From Paenibacillus albus (GTDB lineage: Bacteria > Bacillota > Bacilli > Paenibacillales > Paenibacillaceae): a stretch of 64,000 nt of DNA. The position numbers and the translations under genes were made by a program. Numbering within the stretch: position 1 is the first letter of the stretch; each line of letters opens with the position of its first letter. Positions 24,892 to 33,048 of this stretch are shown piece by piece. Where the stretch lies: NCBI RefSeq assembly GCF_003952225.1, contig NZ_CP034437.1, forward strand, positions 1,593,501-1,657,500, in the 5' to 3' direction. The notes under the pieces were generated by a model. The model worked only from the letters and a program-made list of their open reading frames with translations. It had not been told where the DNA came from and did not search any database.

Positions 24892-25992
24892 TTATTTGCT
24901 AGTGCCGTTCGCAGTGTTGCCATTCGTACCGGACGAAGTGCTGTTACTGCCTGTGCTGCTGCCGTTCGTGCTAGTATCGCCCTCGCCCGAACCAGCCGCT
25001 GCCGGCGCTGTATCTTTTGCAAGCTCATCCTGTACAAAAGTGAGGAGCTTATCGCTATCGCTGACCGCAAGCACGGACGCGCCGCCGACTTTCTCGCCGC
25101 CAAGCAGCTCCATTGGAGGTACTTGCGTTTGACCGGCTACGCTTGTTTTAACACCTAGCTGGGCCAGCTTCATCATATCGGTTACTTCAATGTTAGACTC
25201 TACATAAGGCTGAATGCTGTCCACGATTTTCTTCATCTTCAGCAGGTTCCAACCGCTCTTGAGCTCATCGGACACCGCGGAGAGCAGCTTGCGCTGACGC
25301 TCTGTACGCGTGAAGTCGCTCATCGCATCATGACGGAAGCGCACATATTGCAGCGCCTTCGTTCCGTCTAGGTCTTGAACGCCTTTTTTCAAATGAATGT
25401 CGTAACGGTTGCCGTCGGCATTATCGACGTAGTTCATATCCTTCTCAACGTCAAAATTCTTAATGCCGCCAAGCGCATCAATCAGAGACTTGAATCCTTC
25501 GAAGTCAGTATACACATAATATTGAATGTTAAGGCCAAGCAGATCACCGATTGTCTTCATTGCAAGGTTAGGGCCGCCAAGCGCCAGCGCTGTGTTAATT
25601 CGGCCATCGCCATGTCCTTCGATGTCTACATACGTGTCACGCAATACGGAGAATAAGTGCGCTTTCTTCGTTACCGGATCTACGGAAACGACCATCATCG
25701 AGTCGGAACGTGCTGTTTCATTCTTCTGCAGACCGCGGTTATCGCCGCCCATGATAAGAATATTGACTCGTTCGGTTCCTTGCCATTCCGGCGGCTTCTC
25801 GGCCGGCTTATCTTCGAATTGTCCGAACATGGACTCATCCTTCGGCTTACTGAAGCCATCTAAGCCTTTCACGACTCCGACGCCTTGATAAATAAAGAAG
25901 CCTGCAACCAACAGGACAGCTACGCCTAATCCTAGCAGCGCCCATTTCCAAGGCTTTTTCTTTTTTGGTTGTTGCGTACGTGCACGTGCCAT
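24892..25992 (-). CDS. LytR-CpsA-Psr (LCP) family cell-envelope ligase
   Basis: A 366-residue membrane-anchored enzyme of the family that attaches teichoic acids or other polymers to peptidoglycan. After a basic N-terminus comes one membrane helix, WKWALLGLGVAVLLVAGFFI. The outer domain shows ARSDSMMVVSVDPVTKKAHL, SVLRDTYVDIEGHGDGRINT, ALALGGPNLAMKTIGDLLGL and the Arg-rich YVRFRHDAMSDFTRTERQRK, the phosphopolyprenyl-binding signature. The C-terminal 30 residues are Ser/Thr/Gly/Asn low complexity. The ATG at 25992 follows CTAGGAGGAAA; the longer in-frame start at 26058 has no site. It may share a promoter region with the divergent ABC operon. Confidence 0.92.
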   Translation of the reverse strand: MARARTQQPKKKKPWKWALLGLGVAVLLVAGFFIYQGVGVVKGLDGFSKPKDESMFGQFEDKPAEKPPEWQGTERVNILIMGGDNRGLQKNETARSDSMMVVSVDPVTKKAHLFSVLRDTYVDIEGHGDGRINTALALGGPNLAMKTIGDLLGLNIQYYVYTDFEGFKSLIDALGGIKNFDVEKDMNYVDNADGNRYDIHLKKGVQDLDGTKALQYVRFRHDAMSDFTRTERQRKLLSAVSDELKSGWNLLKMKKIVDSIQPYVESNIEVTDMMKLAQLGVKTSVAGQTQVPPMELLGGEKVGGASVLAVSDSDKLLTFVQDELAKDTAPAAAGSGEGDTSTNGSSTGSNSTSSGTNGNTANGTSK

Positions 25993-26159
25993 TTTCGTTA
26001 CTTTCCTCCTAGGACCGAATTTTAATGGTTTGTATAGTCGAGTAGAGCAAGACGACATTTTTGGAGAACGCTATAGCATTACATATCATAAAATTATAAA
26101 ATGGTTTGTCGTAGAGAAGCAAGTTTTATCTGAAAATATAAGAAAGTGGCGAATTTTGC

Positions 26160-26187
26160 TATACTTGCTTATGTTTCACCGTGAAAC
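26160..26187 (+). promoter_or_regulatory. Extended -10 and GTTTCAC palindrome upstream of the ABC operon
   Basis: TGCTATACT forms an extended -10 (26158-26165). Seven bases later GTTTCAC-c-GTGAAAC (26173-26187) repeats the arms of the iclR and acnA palindromes, but with a one-base spacer. It also resembles a ParB parS site (TGTTTCACGTGAAACA) carrying one extra base. Function is inferred only. Confidence 0.45.
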
Positions 26188-26296
26188 GTTTGCTTGTTGC
26201 AGCTGGAGCGGGGACTTCCGGATGCGCTTGTATAGAAGCGAAAAAAGCTGATATTTCCCAGGAAATGTCGAAAAGAGAGGAGCTGAGCATAACGCT

Positions 26297-27424
26297 ATGC
26301 TAGCAATAGATGTAAGAGATTTGCGCAAGCAGTTTCAGGTTCAGAAAAACCGCGTAGGAGTCGGCGGTGCGCTCAAAGACCTGTTTAAGCGTGAGTACAA
26401 CGACATTACCGCGGTCAAAGATATTTCGTTCCAAATCCCAAAAGGTGAAATTTGCGGATACATAGGCGAGAACGGAGCGGGCAAATCGACGACGATCAAG
26501 ATGCTGACAGGCATTCTGGTCCCTACATCCGGCCATCTTCAAGTTAACGGATTCGTGCCGTACAAGGAGCGGGAGAAATTCGTGCGCGGCATCGGTGTCG
26601 TATTCGGTCAGCGAAGCCAGCTGTGGTGGGATATCGGCGTTATTGAGTCGTTCCAGCTGCTGCGCAAAGTGTACCGAGTGCCTGAGGCAGAATTCCGGAA
26701 TCGGCTCAATGAGCTGGTGGAGCGGCTTGACCTTGGCGAGCTGCTGAATCGTCCCGTGCGCAAGCTGAGTCTAGGCCAAAGGATGCGCTGTGAGCTTGTG
26801 GCGTCGCTGCTGCATAACCCGTCCATCTTGTTTCTCGATGAGCCGACAATCGGCCTCGATATCGTTGTGAAGACGGAAATCCGTGAATTCTTGAAAAAAA
26901 TCAACAGGGAGCACGGCACGACAATTCTGCTCACCACGCATGATCTGCAGGACATCGAAGCGCTCTGCTCGCGCGTGATCATGCTTGACGACGGTCGCAT
27001 TATCTACGACGGAAGTCTTGACGAGCTTAAGGCGAGATGGAGCAAAGGACGCGAGCTGCAGTTCCAATTCGGCGAGCTGCCGCCGCTTGACGTGCTGAAG
27101 CAATTGACGCAAGGGCTGGACGGTGTCACATGGACAGTGGATAACGAGCTGACGGCGACGATGTGGCTGCCGCATGAAGTGAATGTGTCCGATGCGCTGG
27201 CGCGTGTCGTTGGGAGCCGGGCGGACATTCGCGACATTAAGATTATGGAGACGAACACCGACGAGATCGTTCGTGAGATTTACTCATCCGGCTCTGCTTC
27301 GAGCGAAGCGGCGGATAAGCTGAGTCAGTCCTCCTCGAGCACAGAGCAAGCGGTTAGTGAGACAGAGAGTGGGCAAGCAACAGTGGCCGCTGCGTCTGAC
27401 GAGGAGAAGGGGCAGCAATCATGA
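26297..27424 (+). CDS. ABC transporter ATP-binding protein (ABC-2 type exporter)
   Basis: A 375-residue ATPase with Walker A GENGAGKSTTIKML, the Q-loop region VVFGQRSQLWWDIGV, signature LSLGQRMRCELVASLL, Walker B ILFLDEPTIGLDI and the H-loop LTTHD. GQRSQLWWD is characteristic of the exporter subgroup that pairs with two DUF990-type permeases, as found here. The last 80 residues are a Ser/Glu/Ala-rich tail. The gene overlaps the next permease by ATGA, so the three genes are one operon. The cargo is unknown; the family includes viologen, antibiotic and lipid exporters. Confidence 0.92.
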   Translation: MLAIDVRDLRKQFQVQKNRVGVGGALKDLFKREYNDITAVKDISFQIPKGEICGYIGENGAGKSTTIKMLTGILVPTSGHLQVNGFVPYKEREKFVRGIGVVFGQRSQLWWDIGVIESFQLLRKVYRVPEAEFRNRLNELVERLDLGELLNRPVRKLSLGQRMRCELVASLLHNPSILFLDEPTIGLDIVVKTEIREFLKKINREHGTTILLTTHDLQDIEALCSRVIMLDDGRIIYDGSLDELKARWSKGRELQFQFGELPPLDVLKQLTQGLDGVTWTVDNELTATMWLPHEVNVSDALARVVGSRADIRDIKIMETNTDEIVREIYSSGSASSEAADKLSQSSSSTEQAVSETESGQATVAAASDEEKGQQS

Positions 27425-28215
27425 ACAGCGCCTATCTCGAACTGATCCGCATCCGGTTTCTCATGATGCTCGCATACCGCGTGAACTACTACAGCGGGAT
27501 CATCATCTACACGATTAACATCGGTGCGTACTATTTTCTGTGGGAAGCGATCTTCGGCGATCAGAAAGTGCTTGCCGGCTTTACGCTTGCCCAGATGACC
27601 ACTTACGTCGCGGTGTCCTGGATGGCGAGAGCGTTCTACTTCAACAACCTGGACCGTGAAATCGCCAATGAAATCAGAGACGGCAGCGTAGCCGTCCAGT
27701 TCATCCGTCCCTATAACTACTTGTTCGTAAAGCTGATGCAGGGCTTCGGCGAAGGGCTGTTCCGCCTGCTGCTGTTCATGGGGCCGGGCCTTGCGCTTGT
27801 CTGCCTGCTCTTCCCGGTGAAGCTGCCGACCGATCTAGGTACATGGAGCATTTACGTTGTCATGCTGCTTTTCAGTTTCTTAATAAATACACAAATTAAT
27901 ATGCTGGTCGGCTTGTTTGCATTCTTCGTGGAGAACAATGAAGGGATGCTTCGAATGAAGCGCGTCGTCGTTGACTTGTTCTCAGGCGTCATTGTGCCGG
28001 TATCTTTCTTCCCGGGCTGGCTCGCTGTGACGATGAAATGGCTGCCGTTCCAAGCGATTACGTACCTGCCAAGCTCCGTGTTCACGGGACGTACGACAGG
28101 CGATGATGTACTGCGAGTGTTCGGTATTCAGCTGATCTGGTTCCTCGTGCTCATCATTCCGATAGCATGGATATGGCGCATGGCGCGGACCCGGCTGTTC
28201 GTGCAAGGAGGTTAA
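27421..28215 (+). CDS. ABC-2 type permease (first subunit)
   Basis: A 264-residue membrane protein with about six helices, starting MNSAYLELIRIRFLMMLAYR. YRVNYYSGIIIYTINIGAYY, LDREIANEIRDGSVAVQFIR and IRPYNYLFVKLMQGFGEG are typical of the ABC-2/DUF990 exporter permeases. It overlaps the ATPase stop codon and precedes a second, related permease, implying a heterodimeric channel. Its start is the ATG in the overlap. Confidence 0.88.
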   Translation: MNSAYLELIRIRFLMMLAYRVNYYSGIIIYTINIGAYYFLWEAIFGDQKVLAGFTLAQMTTYVAVSWMARAFYFNNLDREIANEIRDGSVAVQFIRPYNYLFVKLMQGFGEGLFRLLLFMGPGLALVCLLFPVKLPTDLGTWSIYVVMLLFSFLINTQINMLVGLFAFFVENNEGMLRMKRVVVDLFSGVIVPVSFFPGWLAVTMKWLPFQAITYLPSSVFTGRTTGDDVLRVFGIQLIWFLVLIIPIAWIWRMARTRLFVQGG

Positions 28216-28220
28216 AGCAG

Positions 28221-29012
28221 ATGTTTTATTGGTCACTTGCAATGGAGTATATGAAGAATTATGCGAAGACAAAGCTGACATACCGCGCAGATTTCTGGGT
28301 AGAGCTGTTGTCGGACTTGCTGTTCCAAGGGGTTAACCTGATCTTCATCCTAATCGTCTTCCAGCATACACCGGCGCTCGGAGGCTGGTCGGAGGCAGAG
28401 GTCGTGTTCGTCTACGGTTATTTCATGGTGCCTGCCGGCATCTTCGGTGCGTTCTTCAACATTTGGAATTTCAGCGATCGCTATATTGTGAAAGGCGAGT
28501 TCGACCGCGTACTGACAAGGCCGGCCTACAATCTCTATCAGGTGCTGCTGGAAAATCTCGATCCGCCGTCTTTATTCGGCTCGCTTGTCGGGCTTATTAT
28601 TATGGTGCTTGGCTGGGGTAATCTCGGACTAGCTTTCAACGTGATGGATATTCTGATGATGATTATTTTCACAATCGGGTCCGTCCTGATCTATGCGGGT
28701 CTGTTCACCGCGCTAACGGCAATCTCGTTCTATTCGGATGCGCCAACCGGCATTTTGCCGCTCATGTACAACATCTCGAACTATGGGCGTTATCCGGTTA
28801 ATATTTATAACAAAATGATCCGGTTCATGCTGACGTGGCTGCTTCCGTTCGCTTTTGTCGGCGTCATCCCGGCCTCGTATTTCTTGAGTACGGACCATGA
28901 GGGACTGTCGAAGCTCGCGCTGCTGACACCGGTTATGGGGATCGTTGTGTTCGGAATCGGCATTGGAATATGGAACGTAGGCGTGAAGAAGTACCGGGGA
29001 GCAGGATCGTAA
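28221..29012 (+). CDS. ABC-2 type permease (second subunit)
   Basis: A 263-residue membrane protein related to the preceding permease: MEYMKNYAKTKLTYRADFWV, then YIVKGEFDRVLTRPAYNLYQ, with about six helices and a conserved NISNYGRYPVNIY segment. The ATG at 28221 lies 9 bp after GGAGG, just past the previous gene's stop. Reading frames that start earlier inside the first permease lack a site. With the ATPase and first permease it completes an exporter; no substrate-linked gene is adjacent. Confidence 0.88.
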   Translation: MFYWSLAMEYMKNYAKTKLTYRADFWVELLSDLLFQGVNLIFILIVFQHTPALGGWSEAEVVFVYGYFMVPAGIFGAFFNIWNFSDRYIVKGEFDRVLTRPAYNLYQVLLENLDPPSLFGSLVGLIIMVLGWGNLGLAFNVMDILMMIIFTIGSVLIYAGLFTALTAISFYSDAPTGILPLMYNISNYGRYPVNIYNKMIRFMLTWLLPFAFVGVIPASYFLSTDHEGLSKLALLTPVMGIVVFGIGIGIWNVGVKKYRGAGS

Positions 29013-29044
29013 CAATAAGGCTTCAAGGTTAGGGGATGAGTGAG

Positions 29045-29527
29045 ATGGCGAGAGCGATTAAGGCTAAAGCGGTTGTAGGCAAAAAAGCACCTGATTTCAC
29101 ATTGATGGGGCTAGGCGGACGCGAGGTTACCCTCAGTCAGTTCGCTGGGCGCAAGGTCGTCCTCTTCTTCTATCCGAAGGATTTGACGCCTGCGTGCACG
29201 CAGGAATCTTGCGATTTCCGTGATTCCTACTCGGCATTCGGAGAACACAATACGGTGCTGCTTGGGATCAGCATTGACGATGAAGCGACACATGAGCGGT
29301 TCAAGGCGAAGTATGAACTGCCTTTCGAGCTGCTGGCCGATCCGGAGCACCGCGTATGTGAGTTATATGGCGTTTGGCAGATGAAGAAGCTGTACGGCCG
29401 CGAATATATGGGTCTAGTGCGCTCAACGTTTCTGATTGATGAGAAAGGCAAGCTGGTTCAGGAGTGGCGCAATCTACGCGTGAAGGGTCATGTGGAGGCT
29501 GTGCTGGAAGCGGCAAAAGCATTATAA
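29045..29527 (+). CDS. bcp: Thioredoxin-dependent peroxiredoxin (Bcp type)
   Basis: A 160-residue peroxidase that reduces H2O2 and organic hydroperoxides. The peroxidatic cysteine is Cys51 in DLTPACTQESCDFRD, with the resolving Cys56 five residues later, as in atypical two-Cys Bcp/PrxQ proteins. Other motifs: GKKAPDFTLMGLGGREVTLS, VVLFFYPKD and MGLVRSTFLIDEKG. The ATG at 29045 is 9 bp after AGGGG; an ATG at 29036 abuts that site and is less likely. It ends in a hairpin terminator. Confidence 0.92.
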   Translation: MARAIKAKAVVGKKAPDFTLMGLGGREVTLSQFAGRKVVLFFYPKDLTPACTQESCDFRDSYSAFGEHNTVLLGISIDDEATHERFKAKYELPFELLADPEHRVCELYGVWQMKKLYGREYMGLVRSTFLIDEKGKLVQEWRNLRVKGHVEAVLEAAKAL

Positions 29528-29530
29528 GGC

Positions 29531-29568
29531 GAGGAGGGGCGGGCTTAGGCTTGCTCCTCTTTTTTGTT
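29531..29568 (+). terminator. Terminator after bcp
   Basis: GAGGAG and CTCCTC arms close an imperfect GC-rich hairpin, followed by TTTTTTG. Confidence 0.75.
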
Positions 29569-29664
29569 GGGAATAGCTCAAGTTTCGAAGCTGCTAACTT
29601 TGGTGTCACGATAGTTGGATTTTGAGGTAGAATAGCAAGAATAAGGCAGCAGGAGGCGGATAGG

Positions 29665-30336
29665 ATGGGCCAAAAGATAGGTTGTTTGCACGCGCACTAT
29701 TCCAATATTGCTTACATTGAGCAGGCATTCGCTGGCGGTGAGGTCGAGCTTGTCCACTATGTTGATCCAGGGCTCATGAGTCGATTATCTTCGCAAGACA
29801 GCGGATTCGATGACGAGCAGGCGCGCGAGAAAGTTGTGGAGCAGATGAAGTGGATCGCAGGTACGCAGGTGGATGCCATTCTCATCACGTGTACGAACTA
29901 TATTGCACTGCTTGATGAAGAGAGACTGAACACTACGATACCTATTATCAAAATCGACGAACCGTTCTTCGCCGCTATCTGCAGCTTGGACGAGCCTCAA
30001 ACGGTGATGTTCACGAATCCGGCGACGGTCGATGGGACAATGAACCGGCTGCATGCTTTTGCAGCTTCGCGTGGCATAACGCTTGAGCAGATTGACGTGC
30101 AGGTCGTTCCGAATACGTTCGAGCTGATCATGCAGGGGAAGAAAGAAGCATATATGGATGAGCTGACGAGCAGCATGAAGGCGTTCTTCTCCGTGAGAGG
30201 CAATAGCGCCCGGCTAGCCGTTGCACAGTTGTCGATGGTGGATGCAGCGCAGCAGGTAGAACGCGAACTAGGTGTTCAGATCGTGAATCCCCTTCAAGCA
30301 CTTGCTTCGGCTTGGCGTGCGAACGGAATGAAATAA
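29665..30336 (+). CDS. Asp/Glu racemase-like protein of unknown activity
   Basis: A 223-residue protein with the outline of the aspartate/glutamate racemase superfamily: N-terminal GCLHAHYSNIAYIEQAFAGG, a central ILITCTNYIALL with a cysteine (Cys76) at the position of the first catalytic thiol, and IIKIDEPFFAAIC. In true racemases a second cysteine lies near residue 190-200; here the equivalent stretch reads LAVAQLSMVDAA with no cysteine. It may therefore be a lyase, decarboxylase-like or non-racemase member. The ATG at 29665 follows AGGAGGCGGATAGG. It is monocistronic between two terminators. Confidence 0.7.
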   Translation: MGQKIGCLHAHYSNIAYIEQAFAGGEVELVHYVDPGLMSRLSSQDSGFDDEQAREKVVEQMKWIAGTQVDAILITCTNYIALLDEERLNTTIPIIKIDEPFFAAICSLDEPQTVMFTNPATVDGTMNRLHAFAASRGITLEQIDVQVVPNTFELIMQGKKEAYMDELTSSMKAFFSVRGNSARLAVAQLSMVDAAQQVERELGVQIVNPLQALASAWRANGMK

Positions 30337-30355
30337 ATTAATAGATTGATGGGAT

Positions 30356-30390
30356 AATCGCTCTTCCGCGCTGGAAGGGCGATTTTTGTT
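30356..30390 (+). terminator. Terminator after the racemase-like gene
   Basis: AATCGC-t-CTTCC / GGAAG-g-GCGATT with loop GCGCT, followed by TTTG. Confidence 0.85.
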
Positions 30391-30478
30391 ATGCGATGGG
30401 GAGGTGTAAAGGCGGCATATGATGGCGAAACTAGTACAACTAGCCATTCATAGATTGCAAGAATAGGAGTTGAAACGA

Positions 30479-31498
30479 GTGTTACCTAAACAAACGGTGC
30501 AGCAGGAAGAAATGATCGTTCAAGATATGTGGCCGGAGGCGGCGCAGCAATCGCTGCAGCTGATGATGGCGCGGGTGAACAGTGTTCTGCTTGGGAAAAG
30601 CGACGTCGTGTCGCGTGTATTTAGCGCGCTGCTCGCGGGAGGGCATGTGCTGCTTGAGGATGTTCCCGGCGTAGGCAAAACCTTGCTCGTTCGAGCTATT
30701 GCACGAGTAATGGGTGGGGAGTTCCGCCGCATTCAATTCACATCGGATATGCAGCCGGCAGACGTCATCGGGGGCATGGTATGGGACGGCAAGCGAGGAG
30801 AGCTCATCTGGCGGGAAGGGCCGCTCATGGCGAACGTCGTGCTTGCCGATGAGATTAACCGGACGCCGCCGCGGACGCAATCTGCGCTGCTTGAGGCGAT
30901 GGAGGAGAAGAGCGTAACGGCGGACGGCGTTACTCGGAAGCTGCCGCAGCCGTTCATGCTGCTCGCGACGCAAAATCCGCTGCGCGATGCCGGAACCTAT
31001 CCGCTGCCGGAAGCGCAGCTGGACCGCTTCATTATGCGGCTGTCCGTCGGCTATCCGTCTCCGGCGGACGAGATCAGTATGCTGGAGGCGAAGACGGCGC
31101 AGCGTCTCGTGCCGGAATCGCTCCGTCCGGTCATTATTCCGGAGGAGTGGCTGCGAATGCAGCGGGATGCGCAATCGGTGCATGTCCATCCTGCGCTGAT
31201 GGCTTATGCCGTGCATATCGTAGGGCAGACACGATCAGCGAAGGAGTTGCTGCTCGGCGCAAGTCCGCGGGCGACGCTGGATTGGATCCGTGCGGCGCAG
31301 GCGACCGCATATATTGCCGGAAGGCGGTTCGTCGTTCCGGATGATTTGAAGGAGACGGCGGAGTCCGTGCTGGCTCATCGTTTTATTTTGCACGATGAGG
31401 CGGTTATCGGCGGGAAGAGCACGCAAGCGGTGCTGGGGGCCATCCTTGCAGCTTCCCCGGTGCCGATTCCGGCATCCGACGGCGGGCGACGCAGATGA
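30479..31498 (+). CDS. MoxR-family AAA+ ATPase
   Basis: A 339-residue AAA+ protein of the MoxR class. Walker A is EDVPGVGKTLLVRAIARV, Walker B VVLADEINRTPPRTQSALLE, and LATQNPLRDAGTYPLPEAQL followed by DRFIMRLSVGYPSP is the sensor 1/MoxR hallmark. MoxR ATPases act as chaperones that insert cofactors or remodel complexes, usually with the DUF58 and transglutaminase proteins encoded next, as here. The GTG at 30479 is 9 bp after AGGAG; a TTG at 30471 abuts the site. Its end overlaps the DUF58 gene (ATGA). Confidence 0.92.
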   Translation: MLPKQTVQQEEMIVQDMWPEAAQQSLQLMMARVNSVLLGKSDVVSRVFSALLAGGHVLLEDVPGVGKTLLVRAIARVMGGEFRRIQFTSDMQPADVIGGMVWDGKRGELIWREGPLMANVVLADEINRTPPRTQSALLEAMEEKSVTADGVTRKLPQPFMLLATQNPLRDAGTYPLPEAQLDRFIMRLSVGYPSPADEISMLEAKTAQRLVPESLRPVIIPEEWLRMQRDAQSVHVHPALMAYAVHIVGQTRSAKELLLGASPRATLDWIRAAQATAYIAGRRFVVPDDLKETAESVLAHRFILHDEAVIGGKSTQAVLGAILAASPVPIPASDGGRRR

Positions 31499-33048
31499 AG
31501 CGCAGCGGAGCGGAGTGGAAAGCCGGGTTAACGAGCGGCGAGACGGGGAAACAAGGCAGAGCCGGGAAGGGCGGAGAAGCGGGCAGACCAGAGGCCGCTG
31601 GGAAAAAAGGTTCAGAGAAGCCTAAGCTGCGCAGCAGGCATATGGCTCGCTCGGTTGTGCTGCTCATGCTCGCTATATGCGTAGCAGCGCTTTATGAGCG
31701 AGGCGGCGCGGTAGAATGGCTGCTCGTCGTCGTAGTGGGGGCGATAGTTTTTGGCAGCATTATTTTGCCCTATGCGGCAGTAGGGAAGATTGCAGTGGAG
31801 CGTTCTGTTGCGGAGACGTCACAGCTTGCGGATGGCGGCGAGATGCAGGTCACTCTCGTGCTGCGATTAAGCGGCTTGCTATCTTTTATGTGGGTGAGTG
31901 TAAGGGAAGAGCTCGTGCGAGCGGAGAAGATTGGGGCAGCTCGGGTTGAGTGGAAGAAGGATGATACGGTTAAGGCAGAAAAGGCCAATAAGGCGGATAT
32001 CGGAAGTCAAGCTGGCGGCGCGGTGTTAGTTCAGCATGCGTTTCTGCCTGGATTGGGACGGCAGTTTCAGCTGAGTTATACCGTCAAAGGACTGCGGCGC
32101 GGGGAAATGAATTTTCAGCCGGTACAGGTGTCGATGGGAGATATGTTCGGCCTCACGGTGCGAACTTTCACCGTCGATTGTACTGGCGTTGTGCTTGTGA
32201 AGGCTGCGCCTCCGGCAGGCGAAATAATCGCTGACTTGCCGGGTCACAAGCCCGGCATGCAGACGAGCGGCAAGCATGTGGTTGCCGCTTTTGGCGGTCA
32301 GATGCAGACTTCATCGGCACGCTTCGGCCGTCATGGGGCAGGTCCTGACGTGCGTTCCTATATGCCCGGCGATCCGCTCGGACGAGTCGATTGGCGCGCA
32401 ATGGCCAGAGGGCTTGGTCTGCAGACCCGCATCAGCAATGCGGAATACAGTACCGAATTATTCGTACTGCTGGAGACGAGCGAGCAGGCGTACGGCGGAG
32501 ATATTCGCTTATTCGACGCGCATGTTGGCCGTGCCGCACAGCTTATTAAACAAGCTCACCGGGAAGGTCGAAGCGTGCTGCTCCTGACGAATGCGGTGGA
32601 TGATTTAGGGCTGCAAGCTGATGCAGGCGATCGTGCCGCTATAAGAAGAGCGGAAGAGCAGCTAGCCAAGCTTCAATGGAAAAAGGCAGGCTCGCTCCCG
32701 CTGCGATTGTCGGACGCGGTAGCGCGTTTGTCACGCGGTGCGACTCTGATCTGTCTCACCGCAGGGGAGCTGCATGGCGACGAGTTAGGCGAAGCGGGTA
32801 CGATTCTGTACAGTGCGAAGCTTGCGGCCGTTCGAGGGGTGGAATTGGTTGTGCTGCTATCGGCGAGAAACGCGCAGGCTGATCACTCGGAGCAGCAATG
32901 GCGTGAACGGCTGCAGGCGGCGAAGTGTATGGTGCGAACGATGCCGGTGCCGCTTGGCTATATAAGCTTGGCGCCAGGTGTGGTGGAGCTAACGATGACC
33001 ACAAGTAAGGAAGGAGGCGTTATCCATGTCGGCAGTGCAAGGAGCTGA
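31495..33048 (+). CDS. DUF58 domain-containing membrane protein
   Basis: A 517-residue protein. An N-terminal basic Gly/Lys-rich stretch of about 50 residues precedes two membrane helices ([14 protein letters not shown] and [19 protein letters not shown]), then a beta-rich region and the DUF58 motif [15 protein letters not shown] near residue 300, followed by a VWA-like fold ([11 protein letters not shown]). DUF58 proteins accompany MoxR ATPases and transglutaminases; their biochemical role is poorly known. It overlaps both neighbours, by 4 bp upstream and 23 bp downstream, so the three are translated as one unit. Confidence 0.88.
   Translation: MKRSGAEWKAGLTSGETGKQGRAGKGGEAGRPEAAGKKGSEKPKLRSRHMARSVVLLMLAICVAALYERGGAVEWLLVVVVGAIVFGSIILPYAAVGKIAVERSVAETSQLADGGEMQVTLVLRLSGLLSFMWVSVREELVRAEKIGAARVEWKKDDTVKAEKANKADIGSQAGGAVLVQHAFLPGLGRQFQLSYTVKGLRRGEMNFQPVQVSMGDMFGLTVRTFTVDCTGVVLVKAAPPAGEIIADLPGHKPGMQTSGKHVVAAFGGQMQTSSARFGRHGAGPDVRSYMPGDPLGRVDWRAMARGLGLQTRISNAEYSTELFVLLETSEQAYGGDIRLFDAHVGRAAQLIKQAHREGRSVLLLTNAVDDLGLQADAGDRAAIRRAEEQLAKLQWKKAGSLPLRLSDAVARLSRGATLICLTAGELHGDELGEAGTILYSAKLAAVRGVELVVLLSARNAQADHSEQQWRERLQAAKCMVRTMPVPLGYISLAPGVVELTMTTSKEGGVIHVGSARS

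Noticed and set aside
26173..26187. A chromosomal parS site
   Set aside because: The palindrome has an extra central base compared with the parS consensus, and no parAB genes are nearby; kept only as a regulatory candidate.
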